From Metopolophium dirhodum (Eukaryota; Arthropoda; Insecta; Hemiptera; Aphididae): 64,000 bases of DNA. The stretch covers positions 2,046,001 through 2,110,000 of the forward strand of contig NC_083567.1 in the NCBI RefSeq assembly GCF_019925205.1. The letters are read 5' to 3'. Positions 13,376 to 25,871 of this stretch are shown piece by piece (the stretch's first letter is position 1; the number at the start of each line of letters is the position of its first letter). The notes under the pieces are model-generated. The model ran no database searches. It was not told the DNA's origin and saw only the letters and a list, made by a program, of their open reading frames with translations. The translations under genes were made by a program, and so were the position numbers.

Positions 13376-13740
13376 CTATTGCGTAACTTCTATATGACTA
13401 AAGCCTATATGTATAATGTAACAATGAAAAGTGTTTTGTATTTGTTGTCATCATCCAATCGTCTTGCGGTTTTTTCACTATAGAGGACATCGCAAAGCAG
13501 GTTTTGCGTGTAGTTTTATGGACTGACTATCCTATCCATATAATAAATTGAAAACAAATGGTAAAACTTTTTCATATTATATAAATTGTGAAATGAGTTT
13601 TTCCCAAAATATGAATTAAAGTAAAATGTTTAGATTTACCAAAGTTTGAAAAGTGAAAACTCGGCTTAGTATTAATCTATTATAAAAATTGGTTGTTATT
13701 GGCCGAGTTCATGTCACATTGTTGCAAAGTGTTAATTAAT

Positions 13741-13830
13741 TTAAGAGGACGTTGTATGTATTGTTTCTGTCTTACACACGCGTAGGACATAGCAAATATT
13801 CGGTAACCAGTTTCAATAGTGTGCTGTTGG
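13741..13830. mobile_element. fragment of AAGAGGAC-ended MITE
   Basis: TTAAGAGGACGTTGTATGTA followed by TCTTACACACGCG...ACATAGCAAA matches the ends of the foldback elements at 22752-23202 and 31978-32470, which read GAGGACG, TCTTACAAATG and CATAG.AAAA. The opposite end was not found, so the copy is truncated or decayed. Confidence 0.45.
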
Positions 13831-15015
13831 TTTTAATATGAGAGTGAATTGACCTATTATACAGATTATTATGTAGAACCCCACGTATCCTTCTATTGAT
13901 ATTTTTATTTTTAAGTAAGTTATGATCATTTTAAAATGTTTAGTTTCAAAAAGGCCATAACTTACTTAAAAAAAATAATATTAATATCGTATGGTTAATG
14001 GAATACATCTCTTCGAAAGTGTCTGTCTGTCAAGATTGGCGATTGCTTATACGTTTATGTATGGTTCACAAGTTATTATTACTGAATGCTAATCGAAATA
14101 ATAGAATTGTTGATCGTCTCATACGATTGCCATTTGCCATCCACTTACCTGCTTTTTTGAAATTATTGTTGTAACGTGAAATTACATCTGTGCCTGTATG
14201 GTGTAAGTTAGATTGATGAAGTTAAATCTTCGAGGAATATACTTACAAATTACAATTAGTCAAATTTGTTTGGAGCGATTTGGCCCTGGTTGTTAGGGGG
14301 AAACTAATGCCTAACAGTCTTTACTTGGAATATCGTAAAAAAATATAAATTGTCCAAAATCAATTACAATATTTGCTGTTTAAACTTTAAAATATGAAAA
14401 TAATAATTATCTTTTACATGGAATGGATTCATTATTTAAAATATTTCCAACTTTTTCAGCAAGGACTTTAGGCATTAATGAGTAATTTGTATTATATTAT
14501 TATTTAATCATTAATCACTTATTAATTATTATCAAAGTTAATAATATATTCTAAAAAAATAAATAAGAAAATAAAAATGAATCATTTTTATATAAATATT
14601 AATACAATTTAAAATACATTTTTCATTTGTAAAGACTAGATTGAGTTTATAATAAAAGATAATCTTACTAACGAATACTATAAATATGTGAGTAATAGAA
14701 AAAATAAAAACTAATAAACTATTATATTATGGCGTATAAAAAAAAAAATATATAATATATAAAAATATATTGATTCCTTATGGATTAAAGTCCTATACTA
14801 TTGAATACAATGCACAATGATTTTACATTTGAATAGTTTCACTAAGATTTAAACTCTTATTTAAATAAATAGATAATTTTTAGTAATTCATAAAAAATCC
14901 AACGCAATGATACAAAAAAAAGTATACCTTACTAGAACCCTTATAAACCTAGTAGTTGAGATAAAATATTATATTATAAATAAATAATTTGGTCATTAAA
15001 CATTTTTTGAGAACT

Positions 15016-18000
15016 TCATTTAAAATCATAACAGAATTCATAGTTTGGTGGATCAGCAGGTACAGGAGGTGGATCTTGAGGAATATCTACACCAACTCCT
15101 TCAGCATCTAGAAGTCTAAGTTTTATTTCCATTGATAATAATGTTTCCAAATCATTCTCAGCTTCTTTACTTGTCATTTTATTACCTAAATAATTTTTTC
15201 AATAATAATAAGTACAATTTACATAATATACAAGTTTTGTGGAACAAAATTTTCTCCTAGCTACAATACTTATTTTGCATAAATATATATTATCCTTTTA
15301 TATAAGTATATAAAATAGACTATTCTTACATTTTATTAGTTTAATAGTTTTAATTTATCACTGTTGAAATAAAAACTGGTGTATCACTGAAAACATAATA
15401 TGTATAAGATATTACGTTATTAAAATAATGTAGTATTTCTAGTTGATAAATTTGGTACATAGTAGTACACACTTATTTCATATATTTATGACAAATTTTT
15501 AATTTTAATATAAATCAATATAAAAGGTTAAACATTTGAAATATTTATACTTTTTTACTCAGGAGAATCATATTCTAGGTTACATAGAGGGATAGAGGTC
15601 AATGATCTAAACGTCAACTGTATATATACATGTATAATTTTATTTACCTAGTAATGCATTTATTCCATCAACCCAATAATCATAAACCATTTCATCCGGA
15701 GCGACAAAATAAAGAGGTGTCATTTCCACAGAATCCAAAGTCAATGAAAAAGCAAGTTGATGTGTAGATTTCCGGCCTCTATAAATATAAAATTATTAAC
15801 TCAACTCAATTATATTTAATGTTTTTAAATTTACTTGGCATCTTTCATATGAGGACAGTCTTTACCAGTAAGCAATGCTTTGATATCAACCACTCCCAAC
15901 TTATTTGGAAGTTCTTCAATTGTAGGGACACTTTTATCATCACAATCACCATAGTGTAAAACTTTGTGGTTTTGTGATAATCTTACAAACCAAAACTTAT
16001 CTTTAACTCTCTAAAAAAAAAATTAATAAGTTTGTAAGTTTATGATTTATTGAATATTGTATGATTCGTTAACCTGTCCACGTTGTGAATATTTAGTAAA
16101 TCGAGTCCCATCAACCATGTAGTTGAGGCGTTGTTTTTTAATAAGTTGCACAATCTCAGGTGTAACTAACTCTTTAAGTTGCACTATAGGACGAGCGTGG
16201 CTCTCCCATTGTTCTCTAGAAGTACGTTCTTGTTGCCATAGATTAGTTATTTCAGAATAAGTGAGAGTAGATAATTTTTGTCGTAGTTTTTCCAAATTGG
16301 CTGGTTGTGAGCCTAAAGCCCTAGTGATTTGTTCCCGTACAACACTTAATACCTAGAAAAAAAATCAAAGCTTATAACCTAATATATATTTTTTAAATAT
16401 ATAATAAAATTGCATAAAAATAAATAATATATATTAACAGTTTTTTAATTTTACTTTGACAAAATCTTCCGTTGTTGCTCTCATTTCCTTCCATGTTTTA
16501 TTTAGTAACACAATACAAACACAATATAATTCATGGAAAGGATGATCATGGCTAAAAAATATTTGATGATATGTAGTAGTTTGTTCACTGGGAAGTTCGC
16601 CAATTCTAAGTATGTTGCAAAGTAAGCGTACTAATTCAACAGATGATCGGCCAAAAGGACATTCATGTTCATCCGCTCTACATGAATTTTCTAGAACAAC
16701 CTAAAATTAATACAAAACAATCTGTTAAAATATTATTTTTTTTATGGCTTAGATAGTTTAGAATTCTCACTTTTGTATAAGCATCAACATGATTACGAGC
16801 AAAATATACCATACAATCTAAAGCCAACATTCCGGGTGGAGTCTCTGTAAAATCCAATGCAGGGTTTATGTCGTATTTAAAGCCCAGTTTTTTATAATCT
16901 TTGGTAAATGGACTAAGTTGTCGTCGACTAGCATCTCCACCACTAATTGTATCCAATTCAAATGCAATCTTACGCAATTCCTAAATTTGAAAATAAATTA
17001 AAATTAAAATGTACCGTCTTAACTTAATAAAAATATTGAATGTATGCTCACCTTAATTTTTTCATGAGCATCTTGATCTTGTGGGTCCATTTTGGTATTC
17101 ATTCTTTCTTCAAGCAGTCCAAAACATAATGTTTGCATAACATAAAGTTGGTGAGCCATTTCAGATCCAACTTCACCAGATGATGTTTTTATGATATTTT
17201 GTAGTATAACATTGCGCACTTGTTTAGTACATAAGGTACTAGCAATAATTTTTCTTTTAGCTGGATCAGCTTTCAAAAATAAAGCATTTATTAAAGAAAG
17301 TGCATTTTGTTGAATGATGGGGTTTTGATTTTCAAGACGTAGTACAAGGTTAGGGAATCCTACTTCTTTTTCTACTTGACCATACTTAGCAGAACTGTTT
17401 AGAACAATACTTTCTAATATAGATAGTGAAGATTGTACAACTTTTGCTTCCTGTGGCCTAGATGTTTGATTATTAACATAGCTGGCAACCATATTAATAA
17501 ATGGAGTTTCTAAAATATCCCAAGATACAATTCCATGGTCCATCAACTCGACAAATGAAGCTAGTGCATTAGCTAACATTGCTCCTTGACATTTACCTGA
17601 AAAGAAAAATTATTGAAATATTTAATTTCTTAACAGCAAACATAATATAATTATTAGTTATGTTATACCTCTTTCAATTAAGCTAATAATCAGAGCCAAT
17701 CCTTGTTTATTAATGAATTCAAGAGCAAATGTTATATCAGTACTGCATTCTGCTAACTTTTGCAGGGCAGAAGTTCTTTCATTTTTGTCATCAGAACTTT
17801 CAGAATGAAGTGTCTGCAGTATGTCATATGCAATCTTTGAAGGAGAAAATGCAAGTCTCAATACAGAACCATTTTTAATTTCATTTCTATTTTTTTCAGT
17901 GACATAATTTTGGTTGGTTTTCTCAGAAAATTTCAACGCATATTGTTCAGGGTCAGTTAAGTCCCAACCACTACATAAGTCTTGGATTATGTTGGTTAGT

Positions 18001-18113
18001 GGTATCTTTTGATTGAATTCTTTAAGTTGTGGATTTTCAGATTCCATTTCAACCGCTATTTTCACAACGTTTGCGTCCAACGAAGGCATCTTTTCTGGTT
18101 TATTTAAACTCAT
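15016..18113 (-). CDS. Ced-12: ELMO / Ced-12 engulfment and cell motility protein
   Basis: ELMO partners with DOCK/Myoblast city as a bipartite Rac exchange factor in phagocytosis, cell migration and myoblast fusion. Eight exons were assembled: 18113-17669, 17596-17052, 16980-16771, 16700-16455, 16352-16074, 16010-15835, 15778-15648 and 15185-15016. They encode 733 residues, against 727 in human ELMO1. The N-terminal Ras-binding-like and armadillo region covers roughly residues 1-300 (VTEKNRNEIKNGSVLRL). The ELMO domain includes FGRSSVELVRLLCNILRIG and LLNKTWKEMRATTEDF at about 400-482. The PH domain starts near residue 560 (RVKDKFWFVRL). The tail has a DOCK-SH3-type PxxP stretch, PQDPPPVPADPP, at about 713-724. 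Two in-frame starts exist; the second ATG (18089) matches the usual MP-start of the family. COQ6 lies upstream, divergently oriented. Confidence 0.95.
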
Positions 18114-19565
18114 GAAATATGCGGTTACAAAATTGGAAAATCAATTCTGAAAAAAAATATACATATATGATATATATTAACATTCATTGAGTGCACCTCA
18201 TTGTTATGTAAGTCAATAGGGTGCGACTATGAGATAAAATTAAGGTTTAATATACACCATCAGCTATTACCAGATAGATCTAGTTGACTAGCGAGAAAAT
18301 AAATATTTAAAAATAATACCTAGCTAAGATATTGGACTGCAGTTAGTTTTTTTGATACGTTAAATGTACCTATTATGATTTATGATGAATTTATAAATAA
18401 ATAAATAAATAACACCTTTGGAGTATCGCCACCGCCGATTCTTATGTCAACACAACAATTGAGAAAAAAACGGAATTCGTATAGTATACTTTAATTATTG
18501 ATTCAAATTGTTAACTATTAAATTACTTTTTGTCCGTCATACACATTAAACGATATACCGAAGTTAGGCGTAAATAGTATACATTTTAAATAACACGAAC
18601 CAAATCTTAATTCTTAACCCGCGAGTGATATAATATGACAAATTGACGATAATGTATAACATTAATTAATAAATTAATCGGTTTACAATGTTTACAATAT
18701 AAATTATAATTAATAAAGATAAAAAAAATTATGGCTATCTATGAGCTCATATTTTTTATCGCTTTCTGATAAGGTGGTAACCGCAATACTGCATATTATA
18801 TTGCCGAAGTTATAAGGAGTTATTATACAAATTTATTTTCAAAGATGTAATTTTCAACATGAATAAAATATAACACATATTAATTATAATTGTAAATTAT
18901 GTTTATATTATTATTATAAATATTAATAATGCGACAGCAAAGATTTAAACAAATGATTAAAACATCATATTATTTATGTTGTTATCTATATAATATCAAA
19001 TACTTTAAAACGATAATTTCGAAGTATTTGATAATAGGTATCTCGGCGGGTTTTGTACTTACTACCATTGATTAAATAATTTTTAATCAATGTTACTACT
19101 TTTCAATAGTTTTTAAGTAGGATAAATCGGTCTACATTGTTTACTCGGGTATAATTATCCTATCACTAATTTCTTAATGTTCCATTCTAATTATTAATTA
19201 TTAGATATTATTTAAAATTTAAATGTAATTATAACCAAGTCGTGTACATTGGCCAATATTAACTTACTCTGAAGGTGCTGACACCATTTTCGTTCCAATA
19301 TTAATTTAATATATTTGATAATATCATTGTTCTATGATAATATCAACATACCTAATACCTATTAACTATAATAATATTAAATACGAACCATTAATCATTT
19401 TATAGAATACGATATTTTGTTAAGTTTTTTTTTTAAAATTTTATTCGTGAGTCGTGACTAATTTGTTTACATAACTTTTTTCGTGTCATGTGATCACATT
19501 GTCAACTGTTTTATATTTTTGATGACACTATTTTAAAACATCTATTTATGTGCTAGTTTGAAAAA
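18114..19565. other. head-to-head ELMO-COQ6 intergenic region
   Basis: About 1.45 kb separates two divergent start codons, so it must carry both promoters unless there are distant 5' untranslated exons. A palindrome-like GTCATGTGATCAC at 19485-19497, 69 bp before the COQ6 ATG, contains an E-box/M-box-like TCATGTGA; a role is only inference. The rest is AT-rich, with an inverted repeat around 18995-19035 (TCAAATACTTT...AAGTATTTGATA). No small gene was seen. Confidence 0.5.
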
Positions 19566-21826
19566 ATGTACCAAAGAATGATTTTTATATCTTCGCGCAC
19601 ACATCTGAAGACAAACATGATGTCATTAAACTCTTCTGTCAACCGATTGTATTTGTCCCTGGGCAATGTCGCAAATTATTCTTCAAGTAAAATGTACTAC
19701 GATATTGTTATAGCTGGCGGCGGCATGGTGGGCTGTGCTATGGCCTGCAAATTATGTAACTATTTCTTTAATCCTTCAAAATTAAAGTGAATTTTTATCA
19801 ATATTTAATTTAAATTACATTTTAGCTAAAGAAGCTGCGTTACGTGGTATGTCTATTCTTTTATTAGAAGGAGGGCCAAATCGTAAAGAATATGATTTGT
19901 CCGCCAAGAAAAATACACTTGATAGGCCTTACAGTAATAGAGTCTCTGCTGTGAGCAAGTCGAGTGTTCAACTTTTACAATCGATTGGAGCATGGCAAAT
20001 TATTGAAGATTTAGGACGTAATAATGCAGTCAAAGAAATGCGAGTGAGTATTTTAAAAACAAACGAAAAAAGACATTTTCTATTGTACTTGATTTACATT
20101 TTAGATTTGGAATTCTGGTGCAGGTAGAAGTGGTGGTATCAATAACGTGTTAACATTTGATAACGATAATGATTTAGCATATATTGTTGAAAACGACACT
20201 ATTCTTGGAGCCCTGTACAAACAAATAAACGAAGAGCAAAATATTACTGTAAATTATGATACCCGAGTTAATCAATGTGATTTGTCTGATTCCCATAGAG
20301 ATTTGGCTACTGTTAAAGTGGCTAATGGAGAAATTTCCTTTGAAACTAGTCTCTTAGTGGGTGACATATACTGTGAATTCAACTTGAAAAAAAGTAATAA
20401 TAGATAAATTTATTTGTCCTCATTCGTAGATTGGCTCAGATGGATATGGTTCTAAAGTACGTTCAGCTATTAGTGGTCAGCAGTATATTGGTTGGGAATA
20501 TGGTCAGCGTGCAGTCGTGGCAACTTTACATATACAGTCTGATGAAGTAAAATTGTTTTAAATAATGAACTATATAAAGTTTTTTACTGTCATTGTTATT
20601 AAATAAATTGTGTATTTCAGGATGATACCTATAAAGGACACGTTGCTTGGCAAAAATTTGCTCAGTTAGGTCCAGTGGCTCTATTACCCGTGAGTTACCA
20701 ATCAAGTTTATTATAATTGATATCATTGACCATTTGACTATAAAATATAAATACTAATATTTATTTTATAATCAATGTTATAACTGCTATAAATGATTTT
20801 AATGTTTTAATACTTTGATTTGTACTATCAAAAAACAGTTGGATGATAAAACATGTTCGCTAGTATGGACTACAAGTTATGAAGAAGCAAATCGCTTAGC
20901 AGAGTTGAGTGACAACGAATTTATTGATGCTTTAAATGACAGTTTATCGGTACATTTTAAAATAGTTAAATGTATTACTATCAATTGTTTTATAAACTAT
21001 TATATATGGATTAGGAAGAAAAAGAATCAAACAATAGTAGCTTACTATTAGCAGACGATGCAGCTCATATATTCGCCAAGGTACTCAATAAATACTGCCA
21101 GTCAAATGATGAAAATAAACAAAACAAAAAAATAAAATCTATTCCACCAATTGTCGTTGGTGTGATAAAAGATAGTAGAGCATCGTTCCCATTAGGCTTT
21201 GGACATGCGTGTCAATATGTTGGTCAGCGTGTTGCTTTAGTTGGGTAAATAATAATTTAGTATTTTAAAAATAATTTTTTATGTATAATTTTAAATTAAC
21301 TTACTCAATATTTACTTTAGAGATGCTGCACACAGAATACACCCTTTGGCTGGCCAAGGTGTTAATTTGGGCTTTAGTGATGTTACTGAATTAAGTAATC
21401 AACTTAACCAATCAGTATTAACAGGCGCTGATATTGGTTTGTTAAACTATTTTTAGTATTTAGTTGTACTATCTAAAAATACTGATTTTAAAATTTATAT
21501 TATATTTTCCACTTAGGAGATCTGAATGCACTTTTAAATTATCAAACTGCAGCACAGCGTCGTAATGTACCTATTATGTTAGGTGTTGATGGCATTCAAA
21601 AAATTTATGGTAGCAAAAGCAATTTAGTACCACCTGCTATTACAACATTAATACGTAATGTGGGACTTACAATTTGTCAATCTGCTTCCATAGTAAAAGT
21701 ATGTATTTTCAAGATGAAACTAATGATAATCCATGTTTACATAATATATATATAATAATTATTTTTCTTGCTTTTATTTTTAAACAGAAACTGTTGAGTG
21801 ACAAAGCATCTGGACTTCCTGTATAG
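19566..21826 (+). CDS. Coq6: COQ6, ubiquinone biosynthesis FAD monooxygenase
   Basis: COQ6 is the mitochondrial inner-membrane flavoprotein that hydroxylates the coenzyme Q ring (C5 position) within the CoQ synthome. Ten exons join in phase: 19566-19755, 19826-20043, 20105-20356, 20430-20546, 20621-20689, 20839-20949, 21015-21244, 21321-21436, 21517-21698 and 21788-21826. They encode 507 residues, against 468 in human. The Rossmann FAD-binding GGGMVG is at residues 51-56. SLLIGSDGYGSKVRSA is the second FAD motif. GDAAHRIHPLAGQGVNLG at about 396-413 is the hallmark third motif of UbiH/COQ6 hydroxylases. The roughly 42 residues before MYYDIVIAGGG are rich in Ser, Arg and Lys with few acids, which suits a mitochondrial presequence. 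The exon 3 donor is GTGGGT; the nearer-looking GTGACA would break the frame. Confidence 0.95.
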
Positions 21827-24200
21827 CTTAAGTTTCAATGTATTCAAATAAGTGGTTTAATTTGTTGTTTATTAAATATTTGTTAAAAATTAAAATTGAT
21901 CAATTTTATTAAATTATATAATAATAGTTTATTAGGGGTATCTCAGTACTTTATAAGCAAACGTTATAAAAAATAAAGTTGTGTTATTTACTTTTTTTTT
22001 AAAAATATAATTTTAGTTCTAGTTAGACTTTTAAAGGTATTGAACCTAAACTAACCTGAAGTGTGGTCCATTTAAATGGACCTTAAGCCACCCCTACAGA
22101 TGATAACTTTTGTTGCTGGATGGGCTCCATTCTCACCACATTTCACATTTTGTTGATGTTTTCTACATTATTTCGTTTTTTGGAAAGTTGAAGTAGTTAG
22201 ACATGTTTATGTCTCACACTTATCGTAGTATCTTTTTTGGAGAATCCTAAAAAATTAAATATTATGTAGGTATTTTCTGAAGAGACTGCAGTCTACACCA
22301 CCAGATTTTTAAGTTATATGAAAAGTACAAAGGTATTCAGAGTACTCTCAGCCCTCAAGTAAATCTAAACCTGATAGCTGGCCCATGTAAAATTATTTAA
22401 GTATACAAAAAAGGAAATAGAGTAAAATTAAAGAAAAACAAATTGAAAGGGGCATGTGTGGGCGCCTGAAGGCAAACAAATTTTAGAAGCAAAAAAAAAA
22501 ATTATACTGAACAACATAAGCTGAAAGCTAAATACAGCAGTACGTACTATTTTGACTACTATGGCATATACTAGGTATTGTTTAGATTAAAATAATCGAA
22601 TAATTATGATCAGAAGTCTATCCCCGTTTCTTTAATGTATTAAAAAATGTAAATAAATGGATGAAATTTATTAAATATAAAAAAAATTTAATTAAATACT
22701 CCTGCTCGGGTAATGTATGTGATTGCAATTTATAGTCATAAAATAATATTCAAAAGAGGACGCAACACCTTCACCTTCATGTGTTATTGTGTTGTTTACG
22801 TCTTACAAATGTATTACATAGAAAAAACTGTTTTGCGCGGGAAAGAACCCAGAAGGCTACAGTCATAACTAAGAAACGAAATTTTCACCACATAAAAAGG
22901 ATAACATTGGCTGTGCAACGTTGTTTTTATTTTTTTGATATCATTTATATGAAAAAAGTTTTTCAAGTTTGAAAAACACAAACAATAATGGTTTTTGAAA
23001 CAGTAAGAACTTTTTCCATACAAGTGATATCAAAAAAATAAAAACAACGTTGCATAGCCAAAGTTATCGTTTTTATGATGTGAACATTTCGTTTCTTAGT
23101 TATGACTGTAGCCTGTTCGGTTGTTTCCCGCGCAAAATAGTTTTTGCTAAGTTGTACATTTGTAAAACGGAGACAACACATGCGGGTGTGGCGTCCTCTT
23201 AAATAAGGATTATTCATAGGCCAGGGCATCGGGTTATCAATGATCAAAAGTATACAAATAAAACAACTAGAGTTAAATTCATAAAAAAAAAAAAATTGAA
23301 AGGGAGGTGTGGGCGCCTGTAGGCAAATGCATTTTAGAAAACAAAAAAAAATAGGAAAAAAATGTACACCAGGAACTAGGAACACACTAAAGAGTTCAAA
23401 CTAAAATATCCATAATCTTAAACTATAATAGACTGTGACGGTCTACATATTTTGTTCTACAGATAACCACTACGATTTCTATCAAGTATTATCGTTGGCT
23501 TTTTCATACAAGAGCAGCTGTCGTGAACACTGAACTAAATTTAGTTCAGTGGTCGTTAGTCGCTGCCTTTCGAAATTCGTTCAGAAATAGTGTAAATTAT
23601 AGTGTTCACTATAAGTGTTGGTCGGTTTGGTTCATAATATTGAATATTCATGACGATTGACAAAATACTAAAATAGATTTTAATTACTATTTATTATATT
23701 GTGGTATTACTTGGTAATAGGTTACTTTGCCGATGGTGACAACAGTGATAAAATGATAATGTCCATTCTTATCATTCTAACGCCGAAAAACAAGTAAACC
23801 GCGATTTGATTTTGTGTATGAAGACAGTGCATTACATGTTTAATGTTATTATTCTTTTACCGGTTTCAAGTTTTTATAAATAGTTATTTCCTAATTGTTA
23901 TGCTTTTGTTAAATTAATTTCCCATTTTCTTAATTACAAGTTTTTGTACTTTTCTTCTCAGTCGGTTTTTGACCACTTGTAAGTGAAATACTGAAATATC
24001 TATAGAATAGTTTTATATTGTCTACTCAATTGATTTGTATTTGTATAAGCGTTATATTTGAATATTTGTGTAAAATACTATAAGTACCTAGTTTACATTG
24101 GTTTATTTATATGTTTGTACAATTGTTACTTAATAACTTAAAGCTGTTTTATTTTCAGCTTCAAGACTGATTATAATTTGTTATACTTCTAAGTATTACA
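21827..24200. other. COQ6-LSM8 intergenic region
   Basis: The COQ6 3' flank is followed by a foldback element at 22752-23202. Related segments sit on both sides of it, at 22438-22510 and 23293-23365; both contain GTGTGGGCGCCTG and an AAAAA run. The 500 bp before LSM8 should hold its promoter and any 5' untranslated exon. No further gene was seen. Confidence 0.5.
22752..23202. mobile_element. foldback MITE with AAGAGGACGC ends
   Basis: This palindromic element of about 450 bp begins AAGAGGACGC and ends GCGTCCTCTT. The arms, each about 200 bp, stay complementary over most of their length: GTTTTGCGCGGGAAA pairs with TTTCCCGCGCAAAA, ACAGTCATAACTAAGAAACG with its complement at 23095-23115, and ACAACGTTG with CAACGTTGT. 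The centre lies near 22975. Open frames inside are by-products of the symmetry. Relatives occur at 13741, 31978-32470 and, decayed, about 51830-52060. Confidence 0.8.
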
Positions 24201-25871
24201 ATGAGTTCAGGACTGGAAAGCTATGTTAACCGTATCCTTTGAATATAATTGATGTAACATAAAGTTCATTGTTACATTTTTGGTTACAAAATGAAAACCA
24301 CTAAATATATTTTTGTTTTAAAAATAATTTTGTAACTGCATACGTCTATTAGTATAAACGTTGTAGCTCTACAGAACAAGCAAAATAATATTGTTTGTTC
24401 ATGATCAGAATAAACTGTACAATTTTTTAAATACTGAGTTAGTAGCCTGGTATTGGGTTAAGTGATTTAAGTACTATTTTCCTTATTGTTATATTGTTCA
24501 GATACTGTTTCTATTATAACGTCAGATGGCAGAAACTTTGTGGTAAATATACTATTGCTTAATAAATATTATAATATTTGATAAAAAAAAAGATATTAAC
24601 ATTTTTTTTTTTTTTCAGGGAACTCTTAAAGGCTTTGATCAAACTATAAATATAATTTTAGATGACAGCCATGAGCGAGTATACAGCCCAAATCAAGGTG
24701 TTGAACAAATTATATTGGGTTTACATCTCATTCGTGGTGACAATGTGTAAGTATTGTTTCAAACATAGAATTAGTATGATATTTATTTTTATTTTTTCAA
24801 TTGATTTTAGCTTATAGAAATATTTTGGATTGTTGATTAAATAATTCTCATAATTTTGGAGACATTGTCTTAATTATATTTAAAAGTAATTTGATTATGA
24901 ATGAGTAACACATATGTATTATATGTACAATATAATATGTATGATAAACATATTATGATATACACTTAACAATGGCTGATATTCTTATTTATTTTAACAA
25001 CAATTTACCAGTTGTAATATACATAGTTTTAGAAAACTTGATTTCGTCAACAAGAATAATTTAAATATAAATAAATTAAATATGTACTATTTATATAATT
25101 ATGTACTAAAATATAAATATTCTTCTATGAACAAGTAATTCATTGAATTATTATATTTATCACTTAATTATGTAAGGTTTATGACCTTTATCTGTTTTTA
25201 TTAGTATTTTATATCTTTTGTTTAAAATGTTAGACAGATGACAGTATTTGCAAAATGACATAATAACAAATCTTATCAAATCACATTTCATTAAACAGTA
25301 AACACTTACATTTATGTAGATTCTACATTGTAGAACATAGTGTTTCAATTCTTTTCATGTGTTTTATGTTCTTATAATATTTTGAAATTTTTTTACCTAC
25401 TTTAATTATTTTAACTATATTTAATATTCCAGTTGTTTGTGATTTGCTATTGTGTACAGTGGCGTATCCAGAATTTTTTTGAATTTTTTTTTTTTTTTGG
25501 GGGGGGGGGGGGGTTAAAATTAATTGTTGACAAATTTTATCTGAAAATAATTTATTAATGAAAATGTTGTTATTATTTACTAACTAATTACATTATTACC
25601 GTAACTACCTCCTAAGTTCCTAACCACCCCTCTGGATACATCACTGATCATTGTAATTATATTGATTTGGGCCTTTATCCATACTTTTTTTTTTTTAATA
25701 ATATACTTAATATACCTTTTATAATTGTTTATGGTTGAAAATATATGTATTATTTTAATAAATTGCTGAAAACTTTTCAGTGCTATAATCGGTGAAGTAG
25801 ATGAAACAATGGATTCATCAATTGATTTGAGTGCAATCAGAGCAGAACCTATTGGATCAGTAGTATTTTAA
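24201..25871 (+). CDS. Lsm8: LSM8, nuclear U6 snRNA-associated Sm-like protein
   Basis: LSM8 defines the nuclear Lsm2-8 heptamer that binds the 3' oligo(U) end of U6 snRNA and supports pre-mRNA splicing. Four exons, 24201-24231, 24502-24542, 24619-24746 and 25781-25871, encode 96 residues, the same length as human LSM8. The Sm1 motif includes DGRNFVGTLKGFDQTINIIL and the Sm2 motif GLHLIRGDNVAIIGEVD. The protein ends RAEPIGSVVF, close to the usual RAEPL tail. The first intron begins GTATCCTTT, the U12-type 5' splice site consensus; it splits codon 11 and gives His there. The last intron (1034 bp) contains a MITE. Identification is firm from near-continuous family identity. Confidence 0.96.
24232..24501 (+). 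other. candidate U12-type (minor spliceosome) intron of LSM8
   Basis: The 270-bp intron starts GTATCCTTT, an exact match to the minor-spliceosome 5' site consensus (A/G)TATCCTTT. Near the 3' end, TTTTCCTTATT (24477-24487) resembles the U12 branch-site consensus TTCCTTAAC in its first seven bases. Its likely branch A, at 24485, is 16 nt from the terminal AG. None of the other intron starts assembled in this window has this 5' site. Confidence 0.75.
25457..25645. mobile_element. hAT-like MITE (CAGTGGCGTATCCAG) in LSM8 intron 3
   Basis: The left end is CAGTGGCGTATCCAGAA and the right end CTGGATACATCACTG; these are imperfect inverted repeats of a very common insect MITE type. A T-tract followed by about 15 G residues (25499-25513) lies inside, as usual for the type. 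I could not see a clean 8-bp target duplication, so the exact limits are tentative. Confidence 0.65.

Larger units (their letters stand above)
12510..15015. other. intergenic region between VPS16 and ELMO
   Basis: This is the VPS16 upstream region followed by the ELMO downstream region, since both genes are on the minus strand. It holds an ATT-repeat microsatellite (about 13333-13375), a decayed end of the AAGAGGAC MITE family at about 13741, and a short inverted repeat around 13905-13970 (TTTAAGTAAGTTATG and its complement). It also has the words AGAGTGAATTGACCTATTAT at about 13842, shared with the last 60 bases of the window. No gene was seen. Confidence 0.5.

Noticed and set aside
20351..20439. 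Alternative donor GTGACA for COQ6 exon 3
   Set aside because: It breaks the reading frame or loses the Ile-Gly before SDGYG; the GTGGGT donor restores the conserved LLIGSDG motif.
22781..23385. Open frames of 63-140 codons across the foldback element
   Set aside because: They arise from the two complementary arms, have low-complexity content and no domain; the element explains them.
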